In this document: one piece after another, positions 20,182-30,117 of the stretch | How positions within the stretch are numbered: position 1 is the stretch's first letter | Layout: each line of letters starts with the position of its first letter | Assembly: GCA_965267425.1 (NCBI GenBank) | Contig: OZ253959.1 | Location: 1,116,001 to 1,180,000 of the forward strand | DNA from: G965267425 sp965267425 | Lineage (GTDB): Bacteria > Bacteroidota > Bacteroidia > Flavobacteriales_E > Vicingaceae | Direction of reading: 5' to 3' | DNA length: 64,000 nt | Notes under the pieces: model-generated | What the model was told of the DNA's origin: nothing | Databases searched by the model: none | The model's input: the letters and a program-made list of their open reading frames with translations, nothing else | Made by a program: the position numbers and the translations under genes

Positions 20182-23100
20182 TTATTTTAGAACATTCACA
20201 AATCCACGAAGGTTTTTTAATCGATCATTGTCATTGAATTCGATCACATAATAATATTGATCGTTTTGAACTTTTTGTCCATTGAAATAACCATCCCAAT
20301 AATCTTCATTGGAATCGGACAAAAACAATAAGTTACCGTTGGCATTGTATACTTTAACTACAGCATTAGGATAAAACCGCAATCCAGGAATTTCCCATTC
20401 ATCATTGATGCCATCACCATTCGGTGTAAAGGAATTCGGTACAGCTACGTTGGCCATCACATTTACCCACACATCATCACTTGAAGAACAACCATTAACA
20501 TCATAACCGGTAGCCGTGTAAAGAATATCATAGTCACCGGTAACAGTCGGTGTAGCAGTATTAGGATTGTCAAGCCCAATTTCAGGGGTCCATTTGTACG
20601 AAACTGCTTCAAACGCTGCAGCAGAAAGTGTCTTGGTTTCTCCGTAGAATATATCCACGTCTTCCCCGGCAAATACTTCAAAACCGGGATACAGATTTAC
20701 CGTCAAATCTGCCGAATCGGCCGGACACACAATGGAAAGATCAAGCACATAGGTATAAATTCCGGGAACATTTCTCTCCGGATTAAATTGACCGTTAATT
20801 TCTTTACCATCTTCAAATTTCCATGAACCTCCTGATTCAGGATTACCGGTCAGGTATTCAAATAAATTGGATTCTTCTGCATGAGGGCAAATCCAAATGT
20901 CCGATTTATTGCCTGCGTTTGGAGGTTTATCAATAACCACTTCGATAAATGACGTATCATTTCTACATGGATGTTGTCCAGGAACGACATAATAATAAAC
21001 ACCTCCCGAATCATTTCTTGGATTAAAGTTTCCACCAAACAATTGACTTAATGGGTTTAACCAACTGCCATTGGGTTGAGGCAATCCCGTAAGGTGATGA
21101 AATAACTTAAAAGGTTCATCGGTTGAACATATTTGAACGATATTACTCCCACCGGCATTGGGTAATCTTCTTATCGTCAATTGAACCTGTGAAGATACAT
21201 CAGGACATGGAGCAGTACCAGGAACAGTGTACTTGTAAAAGCCATTTTTAACTTCAATATCTCCAGACAGACCATTGAAATGCTGTCCATTTGGAGCCGT
21301 CCAAAATCCACCTAAATCGGGACTTCCATTTAAATGGGTGAAAAAGTTAAAAGGTGTGTAATCTTCACACAAAGTTAAATCACTACCCAAGCCAGCATTT
21401 GGAATGCGATAAACTGCAATTTCTACACTTGAAGAATCATCCGGGCAAGGAGATTGTCCTTGTACTACGTATTTAAACAATCCAATAGAATCTTCTGCCG
21501 GATTAAATATACCGTTTGCAACTACACCTAGTGGACCAGTCCATACACCATTGGTATTAGGATTTCCGCCCAGAAGAGATATCAAATTAACAGGAGATTG
21601 ATTTGAACAATATTCCATGGCGGAATCAATTCCAGCATTTACTAATCGATTGACATCTATCTTTAATGTTGCAGATGAATCATTACAGGCACCCGTGCCT
21701 TGCACATAATAAGTAAATGTTCCAGTAACACCAGTTGACGGAAGATAGACAGAAGGTACTATTTGCGAATTTGGATCAAACCAGGTACCGTTGGAATCTG
21801 GAGATCCTCCCATGAATTGAAGCAAATTGGCTGAAGAGTCTGTTTCACAAAACACCATGCTGTCAGGAATCCCGGGATTGGCAAAGTCATTTTCAACTAC
21901 TGTGAGATATGAGGAACTATCTGGACATGGGTTTTGACCAAATACCGTAAGCGTATAAATTCCCGGTGTCATGGTGCCCGGAATATAATTGCTACCAGCT
22001 GGTAAACCTGCAGGAGTTGTCCATACGCCTCCAGAATCAACCGTTCCACCTAAAAAGCTTTTCATTACAAAGGAAGAATCGTTGGAACAAACTGAAACAG
22101 AGTCAGATATTCCAGGATTAGGAGCATTGGTAACAAAAATGTTGAGTTCAGCAGATTGATCACCGCAATACGTTTGACCTTGGACTGTGTAGATGTAGGT
22201 TCCGGATGTGCTAATTCCCGGAACGAAAACACCACTGCTGGTCAAATTGAGTGGGTCTTTCCAGGTTCCATTGGAGTCAGCATTTCCATTTAATTCGTTG
22301 AACAACTGCAATGTGTCATCAATGTCACAAACAGAAATAAAGGTGTTTACACCGGCATTGGGAGGTGTTTCCAAATCGAGATATATAAAAGAAGATGTAT
22401 CAGGGCAAGGGTCCAAGCCATTGAGCAAGTAAGTGTATACTCCCGAATTAGCCGTGGAAAAATTGAGTTGATTATTGATCAATATATTCGAAGGATTGTA
22501 CCAAATACCTCCAGTATCTGGATTTCCATTTAAATGAGTGAATAAATCGTATAAGGTATCTTCTTGACAGCTATAAATAGTATCGCTCATTCCTGGATTC
22601 GGAGAAGTTTTAATGGCAACAGTTACCGTAGATGATGTGTCTGGACAAACGCCAACACCAACAACATTGTAAGTTAAATCTCCAGGGATAGAAACCGTGG
22701 GTGTAAAAATTCCCGAAAACGTATTTCCGAACGGATCTTTCCAGACTCCACCAGGTGTTGGTGAGGAAGGCAATAAGTTAACCAGGATTTTGCTGCTGTC
22801 AGTTTCGCAGAACAACAGACTTGTGTCTCCACCAGGATTGTTCGGTATGTTGAGAGAAACATAAAGAGAGGCTGAAGTATCAGGACAAGGTCCCATTGCA
22901 TTGATGTTGTACGTATACGCACCTGCGCTGTCGATTCCGGAATTATACGTCCCAGTATGAGAAAGGGCAAACGGATTTGTCCAGGTACCTCCAGAGTCCT
23001 GTCCTACCATATAACTTGATAGTTCGTGAGACGTGAAATCCTTGCAAAACACTACAGAATCATTTAAACCAGGATTCAGAGCCGTGCTCACATCCACCTG

Positions 23101-25116
23101 AATAGTGGATGATGAATCCGGACAACCCGGAGGGCCGGTCAAATTATACGTATAAGCACCTGATTGTGTGATGCCGGTAGGAAAACTAGAACTTGTAATG
23201 ATAGATGAAGGATCTTTCCATGTTCCGCCGCTATCTGCTCCAGCAGAAATATAATTGGCCAATTCGATATTGTTGTCAATTGAACAAAAAGAAATGGTTG
23301 TATCGGCACCTGGATTTACAGAAGTATTTTCTGTTATCATCATATATGAAACGCTATCCGGGCAAGGATTGGTACCGGCAACTGTATATGTATAGATTCC
23401 CGATCCATGAACAACGGGATTATAACTTCCAAAGAACGGTGAACCGTTTGGTTTTTTCCAGGTACCTGTGCTGTCTGGAGAACCCGGAATCAAGTCGAAA
23501 ACAGTAAGCACTGGATCAATATCACATAAGAAAATAGAGGTATCCAGACCTGCATTGGGTCTTTTAACGGTATGAATGACCACAGGTACGGAATCCCGTG
23601 CACAAGCATTGTTTTCATTCATTACGTATGTATATGTTTTTGGGGGCAAAAATGGTACCGAGGCCAAAACTGACGGGCCTGGTGAACCATTTGGTTTTAT
23701 CCATGTACCACTTGAATCCGTATAGCCTGAAAGCATGTTGAACAAATTGAAATTGACAGTTTCAGAACATAGGGTTGTGTCTTGTCCAATTCCAGCCGTT
23801 TTTACAGAATCAATTACGACTTCTATCAATGCAGTGTCATCAGGACAAACCACACCTCCGTCGACAACATATGTATAGGTTCCAGTGGGAGACGAGCCAA
23901 CAATGAATGTTGAAGTTGTGGAAGTCAGGGAAGGTGTAAACCAATCTCCTCCTAAAGTAGCACTTGCTTGTAACATGCTGTCCAATGAGGCCGAAGAATC
24001 TGTGGAACATAGATGTACCGTAACATCAGAACCTGCGAACGGAGCATAAAAAGGACCACCTGAAAACGTATTACTGCATCCTGATTGATCAGTGATGTCA
24101 ATTGAATAATTGTCACCGTTGATTAGATTGTTAATGGTTACTTGTCCACCATGAGCGATGGACGAATTACTGATATTACCACTGCCTGTGCTTGTTAGCG
24201 AATAATTAGATGCATTTACCTCTGGGCTTCCTCCGAATATATTGACTTTAACAGCTTGGTTGGAGCAATCAATGTTGGAAGCAAAAGCAATGGGGTTTAA
24301 GTAATATATCTCTATGGGAGCTGCTGTAGCAAAACAATTATCATTATTTGCATCTACTGAAATAATGCCATTGGGATTTGAGCCATTGTCTCCGTCGTCA
24401 ACAGTTACAGGGACAATGTAGTAATGCTGTCCCGTACTCAAGATGCCTGGGTTAGCATCCATAAAATCTTCATCATTAAATATGATTCCGGTGAAGCAAC
24501 TGTCCAATGATGGGTTGGCATGGGAGGGAGGACAATCCAATACATAGTACATCAATTCAGCAGTTTCTCCGGAATGGGCTTGAGGTAACACATAATCATT
24601 ATTGGACAGCACTTCAACGGTATCTTGTCCTTCACATACATAAACGGGTGATGATACAACTGTTCCGTTTTGTTTAATCGTAAATGTTCCTGCATCGGCC
24701 ATGCAAGATTGGGTAACAAAAAATTCTTGACATACGGTATCATGCTGACATGAGTCTGCATCGATAAGTGTTCGAACTGTTCCAGTGAATGTTGCTGTCC
24801 AGGTGATTTGAGATTGCTGACCACAAAAGTCATCATTGAAGGCATACCAAACAGTTCCTGTAGAATTCCGCAAGGTCAATTCGGTGTCAAAACCGTTTTG
24901 ACCACATGTAGAAAACACATAGGTAGTTCCAGTCACTACGGAGGTGGTAACATACTCTCCAGCTTTTACACAGGAAACGCTTACCGTATCATTTGCCAGT
25001 GAAGGGTTTGCAGAGGTGAGAAATGTATTGTTATTTGGGCATTGGCCATAGGAAATAACGCTAACCGCAGATATCATGGCGATCAGCAAGCATGAAAATA
25101 TGCGAGCTATTGACAT
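20182..25116 (-). CDS. Giant secreted repeat protein with gliding-type (CHU_C) T9SS sorting domain
   Basis: 1644 residues from ATG 25114-25116 (a TTG directly before it is also possible). A signal peptide (SIARIFSCLLIAMISAVSV) is followed by a unique region of about 340 residues with scattered cysteines. Then come fourteen ~80-residue repeats (separate entry), a ~75-residue immunoglobulin-like linker and the C-terminal domain starting NVAVPNSFTPNGDGINDEW, the gliding motility-associated/type B sorting signal. Each repeat keeps a Cys near the front and CPD near the end, suggesting one disulfide per module. It is predicted to be a long extracellular rod or adhesin. No enzymatic domain is seen. 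Confidence 0.9.
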   Translation of the reverse strand: MSIARIFSCLLIAMISAVSVISYGQCPNNNTFLTSANPSLANDTVSVSCVKAGEYVTTSVVTGTTYVFSTCGQNGFDTELTLRNSTGTVWYAFNDDFCGQQSQITWTATFTGTVRTLIDADSCQHDTVCQEFFVTQSCMADAGTFTIKQNGTVVSSPVYVCEGQDTVEVLSNNDYVLPQAHSGETAELMYYVLDCPPSHANPSLDSCFTGIIFNDEDFMDANPGILSTGQHYYIVPVTVDDGDNGSNPNGIISVDANNDNCFATAAPIEIYYLNPIAFASNIDCSNQAVKVNIFGGSPEVNASNYSLTSTGSGNISNSSIAHGGQVTINNLINGDNYSIDITDQSGCSNTFSGGPFYAPFAGSDVTVHLCSTDSSASLDSMLQASATLGGDWFTPSLTSTTSTFIVGSSPTGTYTYVVDGGVVCPDDTALIEVVIDSVKTAGIGQDTTLCSETVNFNLFNMLSGYTDSSGTWIKPNGSPGPSVLASVPFLPPKTYTYVMNENNACARDSVPVVIHTVKRPNAGLDTSIFLCDIDPVLTVFDLIPGSPDSTGTWKKPNGSPFFGSYNPVVHGSGIYTYTVAGTNPCPDSVSYMMITENTSVNPGADTTISFCSIDNNIELANYISAGADSGGTWKDPSSIITSSSFPTGITQSGAYTYNLTGPPGCPDSSSTIQVDVSTALNPGLNDSVVFCKDFTSHELSSYMVGQDSGGTWTNPFALSHTGTYNSGIDSAGAYTYNINAMGPCPDTSASLYVSLNIPNNPGGDTSLLFCETDSSKILVNLLPSSPTPGGVWKDPFGNTFSGIFTPTVSIPGDLTYNVVGVGVCPDTSSTVTVAIKTSPNPGMSDTIYSCQEDTLYDLFTHLNGNPDTGGIWYNPSNILINNQLNFSTANSGVYTYLLNGLDPCPDTSSFIYLDLETPPNAGVNTFISVCDIDDTLQLFNELNGNADSNGTWKDPLNLTSSGVFVPGISTSGTYIYTVQGQTYCGDQSAELNIFVTNAPNPGISDSVSVCSNDSSFVMKSFLGGTVDSGGVWTTPAGLPAGSNYIPGTMTPGIYTLTVFGQNPCPDSSSYLTVVENDFANPGIPDSMVFCETDSSANLLQFMGGSPDSNGTWFDPNSQIVPSVYLPSTGVTGTFTYYVQGTGACNDSSATLKIDVNRLVNAGIDSAMEYCSNQSPVNLISLLGGNPNTNGVWTGPLGVVANGIFNPAEDSIGLFKYVVQGQSPCPDDSSSVEIAVYRIPNAGLGSDLTLCEDYTPFNFFTHLNGSPDLGGFWTAPNGQHFNGLSGDIEVKNGFYKYTVPGTAPCPDVSSQVQLTIRRLPNAGGSNIVQICSTDEPFKLFHHLTGLPQPNGSWLNPLSQLFGGNFNPRNDSGGVYYYVVPGQHPCRNDTSFIEVVIDKPPNAGNKSDIWICPHAEESNLFEYLTGNPESGGSWKFEDGKEINGQFNPERNVPGIYTYVLDLSIVCPADSADLTVNLYPGFEVFAGEDVDIFYGETKTLSAAAFEAVSYKWTPEIGLDNPNTATPTVTGDYDILYTATGYDVNGCSSSDDVWVNVMANVAVPNSFTPNGDGINDEWEIPGLRFYPNAVVKVYNANGNLLFLSDSNEDYWDGYFNGQKVQNDQYYYVIEFNDNDRLKNLRGFVNVLK
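20684..24039 (-). repeat. Fourteen tandem ~240 bp (80 aa) repeats within the giant surface protein
   Basis: Fourteen in-frame units follow each other without gaps. Each opens with NAG or NPG plus a few residues and C (for example PNAGLDTSIFLC), then a leucine-rich segment ending GNPDSGG or similar, then TW-K/T-P, G-x-FNP, GxYTYTV and finally CPDSSS plus a beta strand. Units are clearly homologous but have diverged in sequence, so they are old duplications rather than recent ones. Copy number was counted by aligning the units by eye. Confidence 0.9.
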
Positions 25117-25355
25117 CAAGTTAAGATGGTGGCTGTGCCTAATTAACTGGTAACTGCCTTGAAGATACTATTTTTCTTTAAATAGTCTAAAAAATAAGTA
25201 TCTGATTTTGTAACGGTTAGATGCTAAATGACGTTATTTAGGCGGAAGATTTGGAAAATGAGAATTCAAGTAAGACGTTCAATTTCGGCCAACTTTTCAT
25301 GGTTAGATTTTGCTAATTATTGAGAAAGCCTTACCTTTTTCTAAATTTTAAATCC

Positions 25356-25535
25356 ATGGCCAGAAGATCACTAGAGAACCGTGGGATGCGAAGTTTGACT
25401 AAGGCATCCGGCGGTAAGAGTTATACTGTAACTATACCCGTTGAATATGTAAGGAAATTAGGTTGGACTGCTCGTCAGCAGCTTAATGTGAAGTTGAGAA
25501 GCAACGGAATAGTGATAGTAGAACACGAAGATTAG
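25356..25535 (+). CDS. AbrB/SpoVT-type DNA-binding protein
   Basis: 59 residues from ATG 25356 (MARRSLENRGMRSLTKAS...); an in-frame TTG at 25320 would add an implausible extension. The core KSYTVTIPVEYVRKLGWTAR followed by QLNVKL and IVIVEHED is the swapped-hairpin AbrB/MazE fold, which dimerises to bind DNA. The Arg/Lys-rich first 20 residues could add DNA contacts. No toxin-like gene adjoins it, so it is more likely a stand-alone transition-state-type regulator than an antitoxin. A strong hairpin terminator follows immediately. Confidence 0.8.
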   Translation: MARRSLENRGMRSLTKASGGKSYTVTIPVEYVRKLGWTARQQLNVKLRSNGIVIVEHED

Positions 25536-25542
25536 TCTATCT

Positions 25543-25590
25543 AAAGCTCCGTAGAGTAAGTTTTAATTAGCTTGTTTTACGGAGCTTTTA
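25543..25590. terminator. Bidirectional-looking terminator hairpin after the AbrB-like gene
   Basis: AAAGCTCCGTA (25543-25553) pairs perfectly with TACGGAGCTTT (25578-25588), with T/A tracts on both sides. The right arm is the coding end of the convergent thioredoxin-like gene (stop 25563-25565), so the gene's last codons double as a terminator stem. Confidence 0.75.
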
Positions 25591-26147
25591 AATGTCTTCA
25601 AATACTCCTGGAAATTCTGATTTTCTTTGTACACTTCTTCTGCAAAAAAGTGAATAATGGGTTCAATACCAGCCGCATCTTTATATCCTTGAACCTGGCT
25701 TAATAAATTCAATTCTTCATCCAGATATACAATGGTCGGGTAGGACAAACGGCCATTTACAGCAGCAATTCCTGCCAATTGATGTGTAGCTCTTCTTTGA
25801 TCAGGGTTGGGATTTACGTAGGTGGTTCCTTTAAACGCAATGTCTTTTTTTGATTCCGCATTAAACTTCACGGCGTAATAATTTTCATTGATGTAATCTA
25901 CAATTACCGGATGATGGAAAGTTGACGCATCCATTCTTTTACACCATCCACACCAGCTTGTATAAACGTCAACGATGAACTTTCTGGGTTCTTTTTTATT
26001 CATTTCCTGAGCCGTTTCAAAGTCCAACCATTGAATGGTGCTCTGTTCGGTATTAACTACAGCAAGTTGTTCTGAATCAGCAGACTTTTGAGACCAGCCA
26101 ATTGAAAAACAACACATAGCGATAATGAATGGGGCTATTTTCTTCAT
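25563..26147 (-). CDS. Exported thioredoxin-like protein
   Basis: 194 residues with signal peptide MKKIAPFIIAMCCFSIGWSQ. The thioredoxin fold carries the redox motif CGWC within DVYTSWCGWCKRMD and the cis-proline loop LSYPTIVYLD. The central HHPVIVDYINENYYAVKFN segment is typical of the DUF255/thioredoxin_7-like periplasmic proteins of Bacteroidota. It probably reduces or exchanges disulfides in the periplasm; the partner is not evident. The C-terminal codons form part of the shared hairpin terminator with the AbrB-like gene. Confidence 0.88.
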   Translation of the reverse strand: MKKIAPFIIAMCCFSIGWSQKSADSEQLAVVNTEQSTIQWLDFETAQEMNKKEPRKFIVDVYTSWCGWCKRMDASTFHHPVIVDYINENYYAVKFNAESKKDIAFKGTTYVNPNPDQRRATHQLAGIAAVNGRLSYPTIVYLDEELNLLSQVQGYKDAAGIEPIIHFFAEEVYKENQNFQEYLKTFKSSVKQAN

Positions 26148-26181
26148 AACTGAAAATTACCAATTATTCCAATTTCTTCCT

Positions 26182-26212
26182 AAAAAAAACACCGTGCTGA
26201 TAAACACGGTGT
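26182..26212 (-). terminator. Terminator of the POT transporter gene
   Basis: On the minus strand ACACCGTG (26205-26212 complement) pairs with CACGGTGT (26189-26196 complement), followed by a run of eight T. It lies 28 bp after the transporter stop codon. Confidence 0.85.
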
Positions 26213-26240
26213 CCTTAATTAGCTTCTTAGCATTTCAATA

Positions 26241-27725
26241 TTACGTAATTCCGTGCATCAATTTATTTAGTGGTTTGGAAAGCAATGCAACCAATAACCC
26301 GATACCGACAATAACTAGTCCGATATTGGAGAAAACATCGATATAGGTTGCTAATCCTTCTGCAGCGGAAATCGCTTCTCCACTTCCTTCACCACCTTCA
26401 TGACCACCAGAACCTGTAAGTTTCGCAATTAATGCGGCTGTATAATTGCCAATGGCAAATGATAAAAACCAACCACCCATCGCTGTTCCAGTCATATGTT
26501 TTGGAGCCAATTTGGTTACCATAGATAATCCAATTGGAGATAAGAATAATTCTCCAGTAGTGTGCAACATATAGAGCAATACGAGAGTAAATAATGGAAC
26601 TGCAAACTCATCATTAACGAATTGATAACCAACAAGTGAGATTAAAAATCCGAGACCTAATTGAATAATCCCTAAAGCAAACTTCATGGGAATACTTGGG
26701 TTTTTGTTCATCTGAGAGAGCCTGATCCACATCACGGAAAAAATAGATCCGAATAATATAATGAATGCCGGATTGAAAAACTGAGTCATTGAGGCTGGCA
26801 TAAGCCATCCAAAAATTTCTCGATCAACATTTCTGTCTGCAAATAGTGTTAAAGACGTTCCAGCTTGCTCAAAACACGCCCAGAATACGATATTTATTAT
26901 CATAAAAATGATAAGTGCAATCATGCGTTCTCCAAATTGCTTACTCTCCTTATAGCCGGCGGAAATCAACGAAACCGCCACGGCAATAAAGATCAATATC
27001 AACATGGGAGTCAAGATTTCATTAAATTTTATCAAAATGAAAAGCACTGGAATAACCAATACAGAAACAATCATGGTTACATGAAATCTACTCAATGGAC
27101 CTGCTACTTTAGCATGAAGATATTCAGGATCTCTAGGTTTCGCAGCGTGAATAAATTTGTCTTGACCACGCAAGAAAATAAAAATACCAGCTAACATTCC
27201 AATACCTGCTAAAGCAAAACCATAATGAAAACCATAAGTTTCGCCAATGTAAGCACAAAGGGTGGTGGCCAATAATGCGCCAATGTTGATACCCATGTAA
27301 AAAATAGTGAACCCAGAATCACGACGTGGGTCTCCGTCTTCGTATAATTTACCTACAATAGTTGAAATATTGGCTTTAAAATATCCATTCCCAACAATGA
27401 TTCCTCCCATTCCAATGTATAGCCAAAATTCATTTCCTCCAAGCAACAAAAACTCACCAATGGCCATGAGAATACCTCCAAAAACTACGGCATTCCTATA
27501 ACCCAGAATTTTATCCGCAATCCTACCTCCTAACACAGGTGCTGCATAAATTAGTGCTGTATAAGCCCCATAGATGGCAAACGCTTTTTCATCTGCCATG
27601 AATAGTGATTTAACCAAATACAGCGTAAGCAACGTACGCATTCCATAGTAACAAAATCTTTCCCACATTTCGGAAAAGAAGCACACATATAGGCCAGGTG
27701 GATGTCCGGATTTAACTTCTGTCAT
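26241..27725 (-). CDS. POT/PTR family proton-dependent peptide transporter
   Basis: 494 residues from ATG 27723-27725 (MTEVKSGHPPGLYVCFF); an upstream in-frame start at 27764 would overlap the promoter. The family signature ExWERFxYYG is present as SEMWERFCYYGMRTLLTLYL, and about 12-14 hydrophobic segments span the protein. The second POT signature region (FTIFYMGINIGALLATTL) follows. It imports di- and tripeptides with protons across the inner membrane. It stands directly downstream of a DPP-IV-like peptidase gene on the same strand, which would release dipeptides for it. Confidence 0.93.
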   Translation of the reverse strand: MTEVKSGHPPGLYVCFFSEMWERFCYYGMRTLLTLYLVKSLFMADEKAFAIYGAYTALIYAAPVLGGRIADKILGYRNAVVFGGILMAIGEFLLLGGNEFWLYIGMGGIIVGNGYFKANISTIVGKLYEDGDPRRDSGFTIFYMGINIGALLATTLCAYIGETYGFHYGFALAGIGMLAGIFIFLRGQDKFIHAAKPRDPEYLHAKVAGPLSRFHVTMIVSVLVIPVLFILIKFNEILTPMLILIFIAVAVSLISAGYKESKQFGERMIALIIFMIINIVFWACFEQAGTSLTLFADRNVDREIFGWLMPASMTQFFNPAFIILFGSIFSVMWIRLSQMNKNPSIPMKFALGIIQLGLGFLISLVGYQFVNDEFAVPLFTLVLLYMLHTTGELFLSPIGLSMVTKLAPKHMTGTAMGGWFLSFAIGNYTAALIAKLTGSGGHEGGEGSGEAISAAEGLATYIDVFSNIGLVIVGIGLLVALLSKPLNKLMHGIT

Positions 27726-27761
27726 AAGTAATTGTTTTTCAATAAAAAGTTGATCGAAAGT

Positions 27762-27769
27762 CAAAGATA
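27762..27769 (-). promoter_or_regulatory. -7 promoter element of the POT transporter
   Basis: TATCTTTG on the minus strand, 36 bp upstream of the ATG at 27725, within the 97 bp gap to the peptidase gene. No well-placed TTG is seen. Confidence 0.45.
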
Positions 27770-27822
27770 TAAAAACATCCGACTATGAAAACTTAAAGTT
27801 TAAATAATTGATAATCAAATAA

Positions 27823-30042
27823 TTAAAGATTTTCTAAAATGAAATTGGTCATTTTTTCATACAAGTGATTCCTTGTATTTCCACCGTAAATCCCATGATT
27901 TTTATTCGGATAAACGGCAAGGTCAAAATCAACATTGGCATCCACCAAGGAATTGATTAACTCAGTGGTATTTTGGAAATGTACATTATCATCAGCAGTT
28001 CCATGAACCAATAAAAATTTCCCTTTGATTTTGTCCACATGGTTGATTGGTGAATTCATGTCATAACCGTCACCATTTTCTTGTGGAGTGCGCATGTAAC
28101 GTTCTGTGTATATGGTATCGTAGTACCTCCAATTGGTAACGGGAGCTACGGCAATGGCCATTTTGAAAATATCATTGCCTTTTTCAAGGCATAAGGTGGA
28201 CAGGTATCCACCAAAACTCCATCCCCAAATACCGATGCGATTTCCATCAACATAGGATTGAGTTGCCAGGTACTTTGCTGCTGCAATTTGATCTTCCGTT
28301 TCATATTTGCCCAATTGCATGTAGGTAGATTTTTTGAATTTAGCACCTCTTGATCCAGTTCCTCTTCCATCTACAGAAACAACTATATATCCCTTCTGTG
28401 CTAACATTTGATACCATAAATCGTTGTATCCTCCCCATTTGTTTGATGTTGTGTTTGATCCAGGTCCTCCATAACAATACATCAAAACAGGGTACTGCTT
28501 CGTAGGGCTAAAATCAGGAGGTTTGATCATCCAGCCAAACAATTCCATTCCGCTTTCCGTATTGAACTTAAACATCTCTCTCTTGCCCAAGTCATATTGT
28601 TTCAATGTACTTTGCAGGTCCTTGTTCTCTTCAATCGTTCGAATTGGGAAACCTTGTTTGTTATGGACCGTTATGGTCTGCGGTGTATTGATGTTGGAAC
28701 TGTAATTGATAAAATACTTGAAACCCTTGCTAAACGAAACTGTGTTGTATCCAGACATGGCGCCTGCTGGCATTACATGTTGTTCTCTGAACATATAACT
28801 GTAGAGCACTCGCATACCAGGATTGTAATTATCACCTCCCATGAAATACACAATACCCATTTCTTCATCTGCTCCCACAAATTCAAAGACTTCTAAATTA
28901 GGTTCAGAGAGACGTTTACCTTCACCACCGTCTCGACCTTCGCTATTGTCCAAATCATACAAATAGATTTGATTCATACCTGTCCGTTCGCTGGTCCAAA
29001 TGAAATGCTTGCCATCTTCTAAAAAGGTCAGGTCATCGTGAATATCTATCCAAGTATCACTTGATTCTGCTAATAACGTTTGAATAAATTTTGTTTGAAC
29101 ATCAAACAATCCAAGAATTAATAAATTCTGTTCGCGATTCATGAATTGGATGGAAAGTTTGTTGGGATCTTTTGTCCATTTAATTCGTGGAATATATTCC
29201 ATGTCCGCCATTTTGGAATCGAAAGTCACAGGAGATTTTTGCCCGGATTCCACATTGTAAATGTGTAAAGTGACTTCGGAATTCTTTTCGCCAGCCTTTG
29301 GATATTTGAATTTGTATTGTTCAGGATACAATGTTCCATATACTGGAAATTCGAAATTTTTCACCTGGCTTTCATCAAATCGGTAAAAGGCTATGTGTTT
29401 TGAGTCAGGCGACCATTCAAACGCACGCACCAATTTAAATTCTTCTTCATACACCCAATCCGAAGAACCATTGATAATTTGATTTTTCACACCATCAGTG
29501 GTCACTTGAACTTCCTTTCCTGAGGATAAGTCTTTGTAGTACAAATTATTGTTTCTCACATACCCTATTTTTGTTCCATCGGGAGAAAAATTGGCATGCA
29601 TTTGTTTTTGATTTTGGGCAACCGGTGTCAGTTTTCTGGTTTCCAACTCAAATACATAGTTTTCATCTAAACGCGAATGCCTATATATTTTTTGGCGAGC
29701 AGTGGTCAACAAGATTTTAGTTTCATCAGGAGATAATTCATATGCAACAATTTTCAAAACCTTATCTCCAATTTTAGCTTCTCCCGGTTTCAATAAGGTC
29801 TCCTGAACTTTACCTTTTTCGTAGTCAAACTTTTGAATGGCCTGTCCATCTTCCAAATCAAGAAGAGATGTATAATGAATACCATCATTCATAGAAGTCA
29901 AACCTTGAATTCTCTTGGAAGCAAATTTGTGTTGATTCCAGATTTCATCAATGGTAATTTGTTTTTTTTGAGCGATTAAAGGCTGTAAGGTGATCAACAT
30001 GGCAGTTAGGGCCAATGTTGACTTTTGGTAAAGTGGCAACAT
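27823..30042 (-). CDS. Dipeptidyl peptidase IV-like S9 family serine peptidase
   Basis: 739 residues with a signal peptide (LTAMLITLQPLIAQ). An N-terminal eight-bladed-type propeller domain with the VYEEEFKLVRAFEWSPDSK double-Glu motif of DPP-IV, which anchors the substrate N-terminus, is followed by the alpha/beta hydrolase domain. The triad is visible: Ser in GWSFGGYLS, Asp in HGTADDNVHF and His in YPNKNHGIYGG. It cleaves Xaa-Pro dipeptides, probably in the periplasm. Neighbouring POT transporter and the aminopeptidase P at 2 kb fit a peptide-scavenging role. Confidence 0.94.
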   Translation of the reverse strand: MLPLYQKSTLALTAMLITLQPLIAQKKQITIDEIWNQHKFASKRIQGLTSMNDGIHYTSLLDLEDGQAIQKFDYEKGKVQETLLKPGEAKIGDKVLKIVAYELSPDETKILLTTARQKIYRHSRLDENYVFELETRKLTPVAQNQKQMHANFSPDGTKIGYVRNNNLYYKDLSSGKEVQVTTDGVKNQIINGSSDWVYEEEFKLVRAFEWSPDSKHIAFYRFDESQVKNFEFPVYGTLYPEQYKFKYPKAGEKNSEVTLHIYNVESGQKSPVTFDSKMADMEYIPRIKWTKDPNKLSIQFMNREQNLLILGLFDVQTKFIQTLLAESSDTWIDIHDDLTFLEDGKHFIWTSERTGMNQIYLYDLDNSEGRDGGEGKRLSEPNLEVFEFVGADEEMGIVYFMGGDNYNPGMRVLYSYMFREQHVMPAGAMSGYNTVSFSKGFKYFINYSSNINTPQTITVHNKQGFPIRTIEENKDLQSTLKQYDLGKREMFKFNTESGMELFGWMIKPPDFSPTKQYPVLMYCYGGPGSNTTSNKWGGYNDLWYQMLAQKGYIVVSVDGRGTGSRGAKFKKSTYMQLGKYETEDQIAAAKYLATQSYVDGNRIGIWGWSFGGYLSTLCLEKGNDIFKMAIAVAPVTNWRYYDTIYTERYMRTPQENGDGYDMNSPINHVDKIKGKFLLVHGTADDNVHFQNTTELINSLVDANVDFDLAVYPNKNHGIYGGNTRNHLYEKMTNFILENL

Positions 30043-30117
30043 TCGATATATTTTTATTGGAATTTCCGAAATTAAATAAATTTAACGTTTCGTGTAAAAC
30101 CATTTTTTTGAATTGTG

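Noticed and set aside
20684..24039. Possible CRISPR or satellite array
   Set aside because: The repeats are protein-coding units of about 240 bp in one frame with strong divergence; there are no short identical repeats with spacers.
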